From a virus, in IMG/VR virus record IMGVR_UViG_3300038701_001877, positions 1 through 34,577 of that record: a DNA stretch of 34,577 nt. One strand, 5' to 3'. The first letter of the stretch is position 1. Every line of letters begins with the position of its first letter. The notes beneath the pieces were generated by a model. The model was not told where the DNA came from. It saw only the letters and a program-made list of their open reading frames with translations, and did not search any database. A program made the position numbers and the translations under genes. This document shows positions 24,137-29,982 of this stretch, piece by piece.

Positions 24137-24691
24137 TTATTCCTTAATATTAATTTCAAACGCACCTTCTTTAAAACTAATCTTTTTAGCACTAGTAACA
24201 TTTAATAAATCTTGAGTGGCTTCATTTAAGATAATTTTTTCTAACTTAGTGCAAGTAATTTCTATTTCCTCAATAGGAGTCTTAATAGATACTTTTTTCT
24301 CTGCTTTATATTTTCTAACAAAATCTATAATTTTAACAATTAACTTGCCTGCTATTAAAGCTTCTTCATTATCTTCTCTAGGTTTTTCAAACTCTGTTAA
24401 AATAAAATCTAAGCATGCAAAAAAAGCTACAATTGCACTTTGATCTTTTTCATAAATTCTGATTTTAACAAGCTCTAAATAATTATCGCAGAAGTTCCAG
24501 AAAAACTCTTCTTTAACATGCCTAGCTCTTCCTGGGTTATTTTTATTTAAAGCTTTTTGTATTTCCAATTTAGTTTGATATAATTCTTCCAAAATCCATT
24601 GGTCAGAGGCATTATCTATTCCGTGCAAGCTACTAAAATTCTTTAAGCTCTTTATCTTATTTTCGTATAACTGATTTAGATCCTTTGCCAT
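24137..24691 (-). CDS. Hypothetical helical protein, 184 aa
   Basis: Starts MAKDLNQLYENKIKSLKNFS behind AGAGGTAAAA. Almost entirely helical and charged (ELYQTKLEIQKALNKNNPGR; EEALIAGKLIVKIIDFVRKY), ending in ISFKEGAFEINIKE, a beta pair. It is the largest unknown in the leftward block and is separated by 3 bases from the barrel gene. I recognise no family. Confidence 0.6.
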   Translation of the reverse strand: MAKDLNQLYENKIKSLKNFSSLHGIDNASDQWILEELYQTKLEIQKALNKNNPGRARHVKEEFFWNFCDNYLELVKIRIYEKDQSAIVAFFACLDFILTEFEKPREDNEEALIAGKLIVKIIDFVRKYKAEKKVSIKTPIEEIEITCTKLEKIILNEATQDLLNVTSAKKISFKEGAFEINIKE

Positions 24692-24693
24692 TT

Positions 24694-24867
24694 TTACCTC
24701 TGTTTAAATTTATAATATCGTTTATTTATTAAATCCTTTAGCTTTGTAGGCTCATTAGAAACCCAATATATTAGAGTCCAGTTGCGACTATAATATTTCC
24801 GCATCTCGTTTCTATGGATAAACTCATAAAGCTTATTCCCTATTGTGAGCCAGTAAAGTCTCTTCAC
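24694..24867 (-). CDS. Small basic protein, 57 aa, GTG start
   Basis: The frame starts at a GTG (24867) behind the good ribosome-binding site TTGAGGTAAAAA, inside the end of the upstream gene (35-base overlap). It reads MKRLYWLTIGNKLYEFIHRN and ends in a basic tail (DLINKRYYKFKQR). Without it the stretch would be an unexplained gap of about 140 bases, so I think it is real. No function recognised. Confidence 0.5.
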   Translation of the reverse strand: MKRLYWLTIGNKLYEFIHRNEMRKYYSRNWTLIYWVSNEPTKLKDLINKRYYKFKQR

Positions 24868-25222
24868 TTTTTACCTCAATTTTTCTTATGCAATCAAATA
24901 AAATATCTACAAGCTCCTCATCAGAATGCGGTATATTCCTATATTCATTTAGAGCTTTGCTAATGTTTACCTGAATATCTTCGAATTTATCCAATAAATA
25001 ATTTGGTAAATTTTCGTTAAAGCCTTCTATAGATTGCCAAGCGTGTATATTCTTATGATCAATCTCAACATCGGTGCAAAGCCATCTATGCGAGCCGTCT
25101 TTATTCCTTCCTAAATAGCAAGCAACATCATAGTTATAATCACCTTGCCCTTGCGTATGGCAGATTAAAACTTGCACATCTGTAGGCGGTAATATGTTTT
25201 TTGTTAATTTTACCCAGTTCAT
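24833..25222 (-). CDS. DUF551-like protein, 129 aa
   Basis: The N-terminal half (MNWVKLTKNILPPTDVQVLI, later DVACYLGRN and IHAWQSIEGF) follows the DUF551 layout: W at the start, 'P..D..VLI' and a C-terminal 'HW.P'-like motif. The C-terminal half is helical and acidic. DUF551 proteins are frequent in phages with no known biochemical function. Start behind GAGGTGAGG. Overlaps the upstream gene by 4 bases. Confidence 0.55.
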   Translation of the reverse strand: MNWVKLTKNILPPTDVQVLICHTQGQGDYNYDVACYLGRNKDGSHRWLCTDVEIDHKNIHAWQSIEGFNENLPNYLLDKFEDIQVNISKALNEYRNIPHSDEELVDILFDCIRKIEVKSEETLLAHNRE

Positions 25223-25593
25223 TCCTCACCTCTGATATATTTTTGGACTGCTTTAACCTTTCCACTAAAGCCAATAGGATAGCTTTTTACAAGCATATAT
25301 TTAATTTTTTGCTCATCCTCAACCCTATCAATCATAGCCTGATAGTCTTGGAGTGTTTTCTTTACATCTTTATACAGAGGTATAGGCATCGAAGCTTTAT
25401 CAGTCCAAACTACTTCGTTACGCATTTTCTCAATTAATTCTGATTCTGTATATTTTGTAGGGAATGGCAATCCTGTTATTTTATTTTCTTCTGACACTTT
25501 CTTAACAGGCACTGGATTATATTGCCCATCACCATTTACTTCCCATACAATTCCATCAGCTTCTTCAAAGTTATCTACTTTTTTGTATGTCAT
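25219..25593 (-). CDS. Hypothetical protein with shared C-terminal module (copy 1), 124 aa
   Basis: The N-terminal part (MTYKKVDNFEEADGIVWEVN) is unique. The C-terminal 50 residues (TLQDYQAMIDRVED ... AVQKYIRGEE) are nearly shared with the upstream neighbour at 25590. The gene overlaps both neighbours by 4 bases and starts behind GAGGTGAGGT. The module may be an interaction element. Function unknown. Confidence 0.55.
   Translation of the reverse strand: MTYKKVDNFEEADGIVWEVNGDGQYNPVPVKKVSEENKITGLPFPTKYTESELIEKMRNEVVWTDKASMPIPLYKDVKKTLQDYQAMIDRVEDEQKIKYMLVKSYPIGFSGKVKAVQKYIRGEE
25315..25355. repeat. 41-bp exact direct repeat, copy 1
   Basis: Identical to 25701-25741. On the minus strand it codes for LQDYQAMIDRVED in both genes. 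A second identical stretch of 19 bases (25224-25242 and 25595-25613) codes the end of the modules. Confidence 0.9.
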
Positions 25594-25865
25594 ACCTCAC
25601 CTCTGATATATTTCTGTATTCTTGATGCAGTAATTTTCGACCATAAAATATTACTTTCAGATGGTATAAAATCTTGCATATATTTAGCTAGCGTATCTCT
25701 ATCCTCAACCCTATCAATCATAGCCTGATAGTCTTGGAGTGCTATTTTAGAATCTTCAAACAAATTCTTTGCCTCAAGTGGGTCTACACCTTCATCACTA
25801 TAAAAATCATCCAAGATGTTTTCTAGTCTCTCAATCAACTCTTTTATTTCTTTGCTATTTGTCAT
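25590..25865 (-). CDS. Hypothetical protein with shared C-terminal module (copy 2), 91 aa
   Basis: Starts MTNSKEIKELIERLENILDD behind AGAGG. Residues after about 42 (ALQDYQAMIDRVEDRDTLAK, ending RIQKYIRGEV) repeat the C-terminal module of the next gene. The rest is acidic and helical. It overlaps the small membrane gene upstream by 11 bases. Function unknown; it is one half of a tandem duplication. Confidence 0.55.
   Translation of the reverse strand: MTNSKEIKELIERLENILDDFYSDEGVDPLEAKNLFEDSKIALQDYQAMIDRVEDRDTLAKYMQDFIPSESNILWSKITASRIQKYIRGEV
25701..25741. repeat. 41-bp exact direct repeat, copy 2
   Basis: Second copy of the 25315-25355 repeat, 386 bases away. The bases between the two identical stretches have diverged, so the core is either recently converted or under strong constraint. 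Confidence 0.9.
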
Positions 25866-26049
25866 TTGTAACCTCTATTATTTCCGTGCAGTCTTTAGCC
25901 AAATACATTCTAATCTCTTGGTTAAATTCGTAATAAAATAATACCACTATAAAAAATAACCACATTCCAAATATATAAAAATAATGACTTAGCTTTTTAG
26001 TAACCAACTTAGCCAACCATTCGTCAAATTTTTCTTCTTTATCACTCAT
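25855..26049 (-). CDS. Membrane protein, 64 aa
   Basis: I choose the ATG at 26049 (an ATG at 26052 is equally placed). The N-terminal part is charged (MSDKEEKFDEWLAKLVTKKL), followed by one membrane segment (YFYIFGMWLFFIVVLFYYEF) and a short tail. It overlaps the upstream mini-gene by 8 bases (ATGAGTGA). N-in topology is likely. Function unknown. Confidence 0.55.
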   Translation of the reverse strand: MSDKEEKFDEWLAKLVTKKLSHYFYIFGMWLFFIVVLFYYEFNQEIRMYLAKDCTEIIEVTNDK

Positions 26050-26149
26050 CATCACCCCCAAAAATCTCTGAAGTTTTATCAGTAAATACAAAGTAAGCTA
26101 CTACCATTGCTAAACCCATAAAAATAAATAAACCTGTTAATAAAAACAT
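26042..26149 (-). CDS. Small membrane protein, 35 aa
   Basis: Reads MFLLTGLFIFMGLAMVVAYF then FTDKTSEIFGGDDE: one membrane helix with a short acidic tail. It begins at the stop of the upstream gene (TGATG) and ends inside the next gene, fully consistent with the packing of this operon. Function unknown. Confidence 0.5.
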   Translation of the reverse strand: MFLLTGLFIFMGLAMVVAYFVFTDKTSEIFGGDDE

Positions 26150-26349
26150 CACTCTTTACCTTTGTTTAATATTTGTTTTGCTTTCTTATATTCAGGAAAT
26201 AATGGCTCACTTGTTACATCACCAAATAGCTTTTCATTCGCCCAATGTGACCAGTTGCACATACCCTGTAAAGCCTTCTCTAACTCCGCTATCCTATCCA
26301 AAGCATTATATAAAGCCTGTGTGTTATCTGTTTTTATTGTTTCGGTCAT
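26149..26349 (-). CDS. Hypothetical protein, 66 aa
   Basis: Start behind AAGGAA. Helical start (LYNALDRIAELEKALQGMC) then a Trp/His-rich turn (NWSHWANEKLFGD) and a basic end. It resembles short phage proteins of unknown role that carry a leading heptad helix. It is the first gene downstream of the tRNA-like gene. Confidence 0.5.
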   Translation of the reverse strand: MTETIKTDNTQALYNALDRIAELEKALQGMCNWSHWANEKLFGDVTSEPLFPEYKKAKQILNKGKE

Positions 26350-26363
26350 AACTATTCCTTATT

Positions 26364-26449
26364 TGGTGGCGGTGGCAAGATTCGAACTTACATCAGTCTT
26401 CAAAGGACTTACTATCTAGAATTGAGCTTTTCCGTTAAGCTACACCGCC
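26364..26449 (-). tRNA. tRNA-Gln(UUG)-like gene with a 14-nt insertion in the anticodon stem
   Basis: On the minus strand the 7-bp acceptor stem GGCGGTG/CACCGCC is perfect, followed by discriminator A and an encoded CCA. D stem GCTT/AAGC with loop AACGGAA, and T arm GTAAG-TTCGAAT-CTTGC are normal. The anticodon loop CTTTGAA (UUG at 26403-26401) closes with AGTC/GACT. The stem becomes a perfect five pairs (CAGTC/GACTG) only if the 14 bases AATTCTAGATAGTA after T-C are looped out. The variable region is only two bases. Whether it is charged is unclear. Confidence 0.6.
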
Positions 26450-26457
26450 ATAAATTA

Positions 26458-26604
26458 TTAATTACTAAAAAACTTAATCGCCCATACCCAAGTATAACCA
26501 ATAGATAAGCCCATTAAACAAAATATAAAAACCGCAATTACAAACTCCGTAAAAGTTGCATCTTCCATTTCTAACTGTTTCATTTTATCATTTACTTCGT
26601 ACAT
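26458..26604 (-). CDS. Small membrane protein, 48 aa
   Basis: Starts behind GAGGAAAAA and reads MYEVNDKMKQLEMEDATFTE, then one membrane segment (FVIAVFIFCLMGLSIGYTWV) and FFSN at the end. It lies immediately upstream of the tRNA-like gene on the same strand, and its start lies inside the preceding gene (13-base overlap). Function unknown. Confidence 0.5.
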   Translation of the reverse strand: MYEVNDKMKQLEMEDATFTEFVIAVFIFCLMGLSIGYTWVWAIKFFSN

Positions 26605-26723
26605 TTTTTCCTCACTATTCTGTTAATTTGATCTTTACTCCAAAACTTATATTCTCTTTTGTCGGTGCTAAATTTTAGCGTATAATAATCTAGCAACCAT
26701 ATATATCTAATTTCATAACTCAT
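26592..26723 (-). CDS. Small basic protein, 43 aa
   Basis: Begins MSYEIRYIWLLDYYTLKFST at an ATGA overlap with the upstream stop, and ends in RKKCTK. Tyr/Trp-rich and basic. The overlap-type start supports that it is expressed with its neighbours. No function recognised. Confidence 0.5.
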   Translation of the reverse strand: MSYEIRYIWLLDYYTLKFSTDKREYKFWSKDQINRIVRKKCTK

Positions 26724-27034
26724 AAGTCCTCGTCATTACGTTCAGCGATAGATTCTATTTCATCTTGTTCATATCTATTGCGTTTTTCCTCTTCATCTTG
26801 CCATTGGTAATGCTCTTCGTATGCTAACCAAGCATTGCTAGATAAATCCTCAATAGATATTTTGCCATCTTCAAAACAAATAGTATGCTGGTAATCATCT
26901 ATATTGTTTTCACATCTTGGACTATGTGCAAAACCCAACTCTTTTATAGCCTCTTTTTTAGTCCAGCAAAAAGGTTCATCGGCTTCGTTGTATATATCTC
27001 TAATGCATGCAAAAATGTTAATGTAGTATTTCAT
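26720..27034 (-). CDS. Hypothetical acidic protein, 104 aa
   Basis: First gene behind an internal promoter and the AACGAGGGA leader, so likely well expressed. It reads MKYYINIFACIRDIYNEADE and contains CWTKKEAIKELGFAHSPRCE, then an acidic Glu/Asp-rich end (QDEEEKRNRYEQDEIESIAE). No motif is recognised; acidic, DNA-mimic-like composition at the end is only suggestive. Confidence 0.6.
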   Translation of the reverse strand: MKYYINIFACIRDIYNEADEPFCWTKKEAIKELGFAHSPRCENNIDDYQHTICFEDGKISIEDLSSNAWLAYEEHYQWQDEEEKRNRYEQDEIESIAERNDEDL

Positions 27035-27038
27035 ATTT

Positions 27039-27089
27039 TCCCTCGTTTGTTGTTAAGGGTACTATATCAGATAATATATTATTTGTTAA
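27039..27089 (-). promoter_or_regulatory. Internal leftward promoter with AACGAGGGA leader
   Basis: On the minus strand TTAACA (27089-27084), 17 bases and TATAGT (27066-27061), preceded by TGA, form an extended -10 promoter. Start would fall near 27054, and the leader contains AACGAGGGA (27047-27039) five bases before ATG. The leftward block is therefore probably more than one transcript. Confidence 0.6.
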
Positions 27090-27357
27090 GTAATTTCTTT
27101 ACAGTAGATTTATTATTATCTATATAGTCGCAAATATCGCACAGTGTGTTGATGTTGACATTAAGATTAATTTTATAATTTTCCTTTTTTTCTTTAGCTC
27201 CCAAATAATTATATTCGGTTATTCTGCTATCGCCTCTTACAATCTCTGCTTTATGCAAAAGTTTAAATAACTCGTCCCCGGTAATACCAATTTCACTTAT
27301 AGCTTTCCTGATATATTCCTGCCTTTCTTTTATTAGTTCAAGTTTAGTTTTCATCAT
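27079..27357 (-). CDS. Hypothetical protein, 92 aa
   Basis: Starts MMKTKLELIKERQEYIRKAI (two ATGs). Helical; the C-terminal KINLNVNINTLCDICDYIDN contains a closely spaced Cys pair (C-D-I-C) that could bind metal or form a disulfide. The internal promoter overlaps its end. Function unknown. Confidence 0.55.
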   Translation of the reverse strand: MMKTKLELIKERQEYIRKAISEIGITGDELFKLLHKAEIVRGDSRITEYNYLGAKEKKENYKINLNVNINTLCDICDYIDNNKSTVKKLLNK

Positions 27358-27420
27358 TTACATCTTCATTAATTCATCAGTTAAAACTTTTAATCCTGTT
27401 TTCTCAATTCGATTTTCCAA
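27358..27420 (-). CDS. Possible microprotein, 20 aa, TTG start
   Basis: The frame reads MENRIEKTGLKVLTDELMKM from a TTG at 27420, inside the end of the upstream gene, and stops directly before the next ATG (TAAATG). The composition looks coding and there is no other use for this stretch, but the size is tiny and the start weak. Confidence 0.3.
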   Translation of the reverse strand: MENRIEKTGLKVLTDELMKM

Positions 27421-27727
27421 GATATTTACTTGCTTCTTCTGTTTCCATTGATTGCCGAATTACAGAATACTCCTCGACGTAAAATTTCTTATATTCATTT
27501 GGAATTTCTTTGCCCCTTACCCAATAAGGAAAGCCACTTTTAGGTTTGCTTTCTAAGCTCCATTCGTGCGTTAAACTTTTTAAATGAGACCTAACAGTTT
27601 CGGGCTTACGAAAAAAAGATCCTAAATGAGTATAAATAGGATCTTTATAGCTAATGAAGCCTTGAAAAGCCTTGTTATTTTCCCGATTGCATATTCTGTA
27701 TAATTTAAATTCTGGTTTTTTAACCAT
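27404..27727 (-). CDS. Hypothetical protein, 107 aa
   Basis: Starts MVKKPEFKLYRICNRENNKA and contains GFISYKDPIYTHLGSFFRKP and SLTHEWSLESKPKSGFPYWV, a compact beta-rich pattern with ordered aromatic residues, reminiscent of small phage proteins with a bread-slice-like fold of unknown role. No family assigned. Confidence 0.55.
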   Translation of the reverse strand: MVKKPEFKLYRICNRENNKAFQGFISYKDPIYTHLGSFFRKPETVRSHLKSLTHEWSLESKPKSGFPYWVRGKEIPNEYKKFYVEEYSVIRQSMETEEASKYLGKSN

Positions 27728-27753
27728 ATCAATTTTCCTTATTTATTTTGTTA

Positions 27754-27978
27754 TTATTTTTTAAAAGGGTTTTTAAAGTTAAAAATATCTTGAAAGAAGC
27801 AATAGACATGTGTCAACCCCATATTTACTGCCCATTCAGGAATTTCATTTACTAATGGGTAAATTTCTATTCCTTCATTCCACCACTGATCTAAGTATTT
27901 TTTATCCGCATATACGTCAAAACTATATTCTTTGCCTGACTTTCCCTTTACTGATAGTGTCATTTTAATTTTACTCAT
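27754..27978 (-). CDS. Hypothetical protein, 74 aa
   Basis: ATG at 27978 (the frame is open further to a TTG). Reads MSKIKMTLSVKGKSGKEYSF, then Trp-rich QWWNEGIEIYPLVNEIPEWA and a C-terminal region with Cys60. Its start overlaps the stop of the mini-gene upstream by 8 bases. Function unknown. Confidence 0.5.
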   Translation of the reverse strand: MSKIKMTLSVKGKSGKEYSFDVYADKKYLDQWWNEGIEIYPLVNEIPEWAVNMGLTHVYCFFQDIFNFKNPFKK

Positions 27979-28108
27979 TTTCAACCTCAACTCTTAACCC
28001 TATTTTCTCACTATACTCTTTTAGATACTCGATACGCTCTTTTAAATAGCCGTCTTTCTCATCGTATATAGTAGTGCTATTGTCTATGTTATGTATTGTT
28101 ATTTTCAT
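27971..28108 (-). CDS. Small protein, 45 aa
   Basis: Begins MKITIHNIDNSTTIYDEKDG and ends in a Glu-rich tail (LRVEVENE). It is the first gene after a 45-base gap that carries the palindrome at 28133-28145. No strong ribosome-binding site (GTCGAAA). The overlap with the next gene supports translation. Confidence 0.5.
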   Translation of the reverse strand: MKITIHNIDNSTTIYDEKDGYLKERIEYLKEYSEKIGLRVEVENE

Positions 28109-28132
28109 TTTCGACACTTTTAATTAATAATC

Positions 28133-28145
28133 AGTATATCATACT
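28133..28145. promoter_or_regulatory. 13-nt palindrome AGTATATCATACT, possible operator
   Basis: Differs by one base from AGTATATTATACT at 1684-1696. Both lie in gaps just ahead of gene strings. On the minus strand TTGACT occurs 13 bases before TATACT, too close for a standard promoter. Candidate binding site for a phage regulator. Confidence 0.35.
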
Positions 28146-28153
28146 ATGAGCAG

Positions 28154-28345
28154 TCAAGCTTTCTTTTCCTTGGTTTCGTCGGGCTTGGCTGCTTCTTTCC
28201 AATAATCATCTTCTATTTTTTGCCATATAACTTCACGTTGCTTTCTGGTTATAAAACCATGCGTATAAAGCAGCTTAACGCTAAAGTTACACGCCTCTAA
28301 AAAAGTCATCCCGTTTGGCAAAGGTAATTGATTGTTATATTTCAT
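28154..28345 (-). CDS. Hypothetical protein, 63 aa
   Basis: Starts MKYNNQLPLPNGMTFLEACN behind GAGGTTAAGAT; FITRKQREVIWQKIEDDYWK is helical, and the tail is Lys/Glu-rich. It overlaps the upstream gene by 4 bases. The layout resembles small proteins in which an N-terminal loop precedes one long helix. Not recognised. Confidence 0.55.
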   Translation of the reverse strand: MKYNNQLPLPNGMTFLEACNFSVKLLYTHGFITRKQREVIWQKIEDDYWKEAAKPDETKEKKA

Positions 28346-28659
28346 ATCTTAACCTCGTATAAAGCTTTGCTCGCAATGCGTTGTAACTTATCAATGTCCT
28401 GCTTATAAAAATTTGCCCACTGTTCAGCGTTCCAATTTTCTGCAATATCTCTAGCAGGAAACGTATTTATTTCCCTTAAAGCATCTTTATACTTAGCTAC
28501 ATATTCAGGGCTGTATGGCGATTCTAATTTGGCTTTATTAACTAAGTCTAAATACCTGTATATTTCCTCGGCAGCTTCCCTAGCTTCTGTAAACTCAACT
28601 CGCCATACATAATCTTCAATTATTTTATGTATATCTTTTATAAGCTCATCTTTGTTCAT
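28342..28659 (-). CDS. Hypothetical helical protein, 105 aa
   Basis: Starts MNKDELIKDIHKIIEDYVWR. The rest is helical and charged (ARDIAENWNAEQWANFYKQD, ending IASKALYEVKI). Probably soluble. It is coupled to the next gene by an ATGA-type overlap. Function unknown. Confidence 0.55.
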   Translation of the reverse strand: MNKDELIKDIHKIIEDYVWRVEFTEAREAAEEIYRYLDLVNKAKLESPYSPEYVAKYKDALREINTFPARDIAENWNAEQWANFYKQDIDKLQRIASKALYEVKI

Positions 28660-28661
28660 AC

Positions 28662-28886
28662 CTAAACCCCCTCATAAAACATAGAATAAATAAGGCTAGA
28701 AAGACCTAAAAAAATTAAAGTTAAGAAGAAGAATCCGTAATAGCCATCTAGTTTGTTATTATTAACGCTTAAATACTCGCTTATTAATAAAACATTAGCT
28801 AACAATAACCAAAAAATACAAACATATAAAGTTGCCCTTAAATGTTTAAAAAGTTTGTGGCTTAGCAACTTCACTTCCACCCCCAT
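28662..28886 (-). CDS. Membrane protein with two helices, 74 aa
   Basis: Two hydrophobic segments are visible: LYVCIFWLLLANVLLISEYL (about 20-39) and YYGFFFLTLIFLGLSSLIYS (about 49-68), joined by a short polar loop. ATG at 28886 lies in the end of the upstream gene; a GTG at 28874 behind GGGGGTGGAA is an alternative start. Role unknown; it could be a second holin-like or exclusion protein. Confidence 0.6.
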   Translation of the reverse strand: MGVEVKLLSHKLFKHLRATLYVCIFWLLLANVLLISEYLSVNNNKLDGYYGFFFLTLIFLGLSSLIYSMFYEGV

Positions 28887-29071
28887 CTACACATTTTATT
28901 AATTTTACTAGCTTCCTTGCTCAATTCAGGTGCAAGGTTTTTAATAGTTCCACTTGCTCTATCTTGACAAGCTTTCTCATCAAGCATAGTAGCTGATTGA
29001 AGTATTTTCTGTGCAAGCGTATTTATATATTTTGCCTGCTCTATTATATCTATCTTTGATGCACTGCTCAT
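28871..29071 (-). CDS. Hypothetical protein, 66 aa
   Basis: Starts MSSASKIDIIEQAKYINTLA behind CGGAGA, helical, ends KMCRWGWK. A Cys pair (C35 in KACQD, C62). It overlaps both neighbours. Function unknown. Confidence 0.5.
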   Translation of the reverse strand: MSSASKIDIIEQAKYINTLAQKILQSATMLDEKACQDRASGTIKNLAPELSKEASKINKMCRWGWK

Positions 29072-29235
29072 TCTCCGCTCTCCTTTTTGTTACTATCTAA
29101 CCAAGCTTCTTCAAGTGCAACATTCACATTTTGCCTTGCTACTGATATTTCTTTCTTGCTATATTTCTCGTTTATAACATGCTTCATCATATCGTAATGG
29201 TACATGATGTTGTCTAGATGTTGCTCTTTGCTCAT
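29068..29235 (-). CDS. Hypothetical protein, 55 aa
   Basis: I choose the ATG at 29235 because GGGCGGAGA lies directly in front; the frame extends to 29274. Reads MSKEQHLDNIMYHYDMMKHV, with a His/Met-rich helix and an acidic end. It overlaps an alternative ORF (29159-29314) in another frame. Function unknown. Confidence 0.5.
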   Translation of the reverse strand: MSKEQHLDNIMYHYDMMKHVINEKYSKKEISVARQNVNVALEEAWLDSNKKESGE

Positions 29236-29314
29236 TCTCCGCCCTCTTTTTAATCTCCCACATTCTTTTATCATATGGGATTGGTCTATAAACTGGTTGT
29301 ATTGGGTTAATCAT
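29159..29314 (-). CDS. Possible overlapping gene, 51 aa
   Basis: Starts at an ATGA overlap with the stop of the MazG-like gene, reads MINPIQPVYRPIPYDKRMWE, and runs for 77 bases in another frame over the start of the next gene. The first half has a protein-like composition; the second half may be just tolerated by the overlap. Without it 75 bases would lack a gene. Confidence 0.35.
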   Translation of the reverse strand: MINPIQPVYRPIPYDKRMWEIKKRAENEQRATSRQHHVPLRYDEACYKREI

Positions 29315-29730
29315 TTTAATAAATCCGCTAACTCAACGATTTTATAGCCTTGTGGTTTTACGGCTTTGCCTTCTTTATTAAATTCTGGCTTGCCGTTAGC
29401 ATTAAGTTTTGTGAGATTATTCTCACAAACACGCTTAAAACCTTCTTCAGTACGTTTTGCGGCTTTTTCTGGCTCAAATCCCTTCATACGCAAAAGTTTA
29501 TAAGCAATATTTAAAGCCACGATTGCAGTATCAAATGCACCATCTAAAACCTCAACATCATCTTTTTGAGCTAAGGCGGCACCTATCTCGCTAGTTTCTT
29601 CTCTTAGGATATTATCCCATGAAAAAGTTAAATAACTATAATCAAGCCCATATTTCTGCAAATGAGTATTACGTGGGTCAAGCTCTATCTTTTCTGCAAA
29701 TTCGCAGTTTAATTCTATTGGTGTTTTCAT
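29311..29730 (-). CDS. MazG / HisE-like nucleotide pyrophosphohydrolase
   Basis: All-alpha NTP pyrophosphatase that splits NTPs to NMP and pyrophosphate with Mg2+. The catalytic pattern EETSE (residues 44-48) and ExxDGxxD (60-67: EVLDGAFD) matches the family's EExxE and ExxD metal ligands. The C-terminal NNLTKLNANGKPEFNKEGKA and PQGYK also fits phage members. Its role may be altering nucleotide or alarmone levels in the infected cell. Strong ribosome-binding site AAGGAG. Confidence 0.82.
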   Translation of the reverse strand: MKTPIELNCEFAEKIELDPRNTHLQKYGLDYSYLTFSWDNILREETSEIGAALAQKDDVEVLDGAFDTAIVALNIAYKLLRMKGFEPEKAAKRTEEGFKRVCENNLTKLNANGKPEFNKEGKAVKPQGYKIVELADLLK

Positions 29731-29731
29731 T

Positions 29732-29980
29732 TTACTCCTTTATTTTATATTCAAAAATCCTTCTTTTATACCCTTGCTGATAATCAATTATCTCTTGCGT
29801 ATTAACTTCAACGCCTTTGTTTCGTATTTTCCATATCCAATGAGATAATCTATAACCAGCAGGAAAATCATTAACTGTTACTTTGCCTTTGCGTTTTATA
29901 AGCCTAACAATCTCAGCCTCTCTATTAGTTAATGGCTTAATTGTTTTTTTGCCTAGTAGGTCTTTTATCCAGTCAAACAT
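29732..29980 (-). CDS. Winged-helix-like DNA-binding protein, 82 aa
   Basis: Start ATG at 29980 behind GCGAGG; a GTG at 29986 is possible. The middle NREAEIVRLIKRKGKVTVND followed by YRLSHWIWKIRNKGVEVNTQ is the layout of a winged helix (helix-turn-helix, then a wing with YKRRIFEYKI). It follows the NinB-like gene and may be a regulator of this block. Confidence 0.6.
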   Translation of the reverse strand: MFDWIKDLLGKKTIKPLTNREAEIVRLIKRKGKVTVNDFPAGYRLSHWIWKIRNKGVEVNTQEIIDYQQGYKRRIFEYKIKE

Positions 29981-29982
29981 TA

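Noticed and set aside
24216-24443. Plus-strand ORFs opposite the leftward block (also 23718, 24030, 25201, 25522, 26162, 26885)
   Set aside because: Ser/Ile/Phe-rich antisense shadows of real minus-strand genes, without ribosome-binding sites.
26364-26449. tRNA as class II (Leu, Ser, Tyr) or CUA suppressor
   Set aside because: The length fits class II, but the 17 bases after the D arm (CAATT-CTAGATA-GTAAG) do not pair, and no register gives T33 before CTA with a paired stem.
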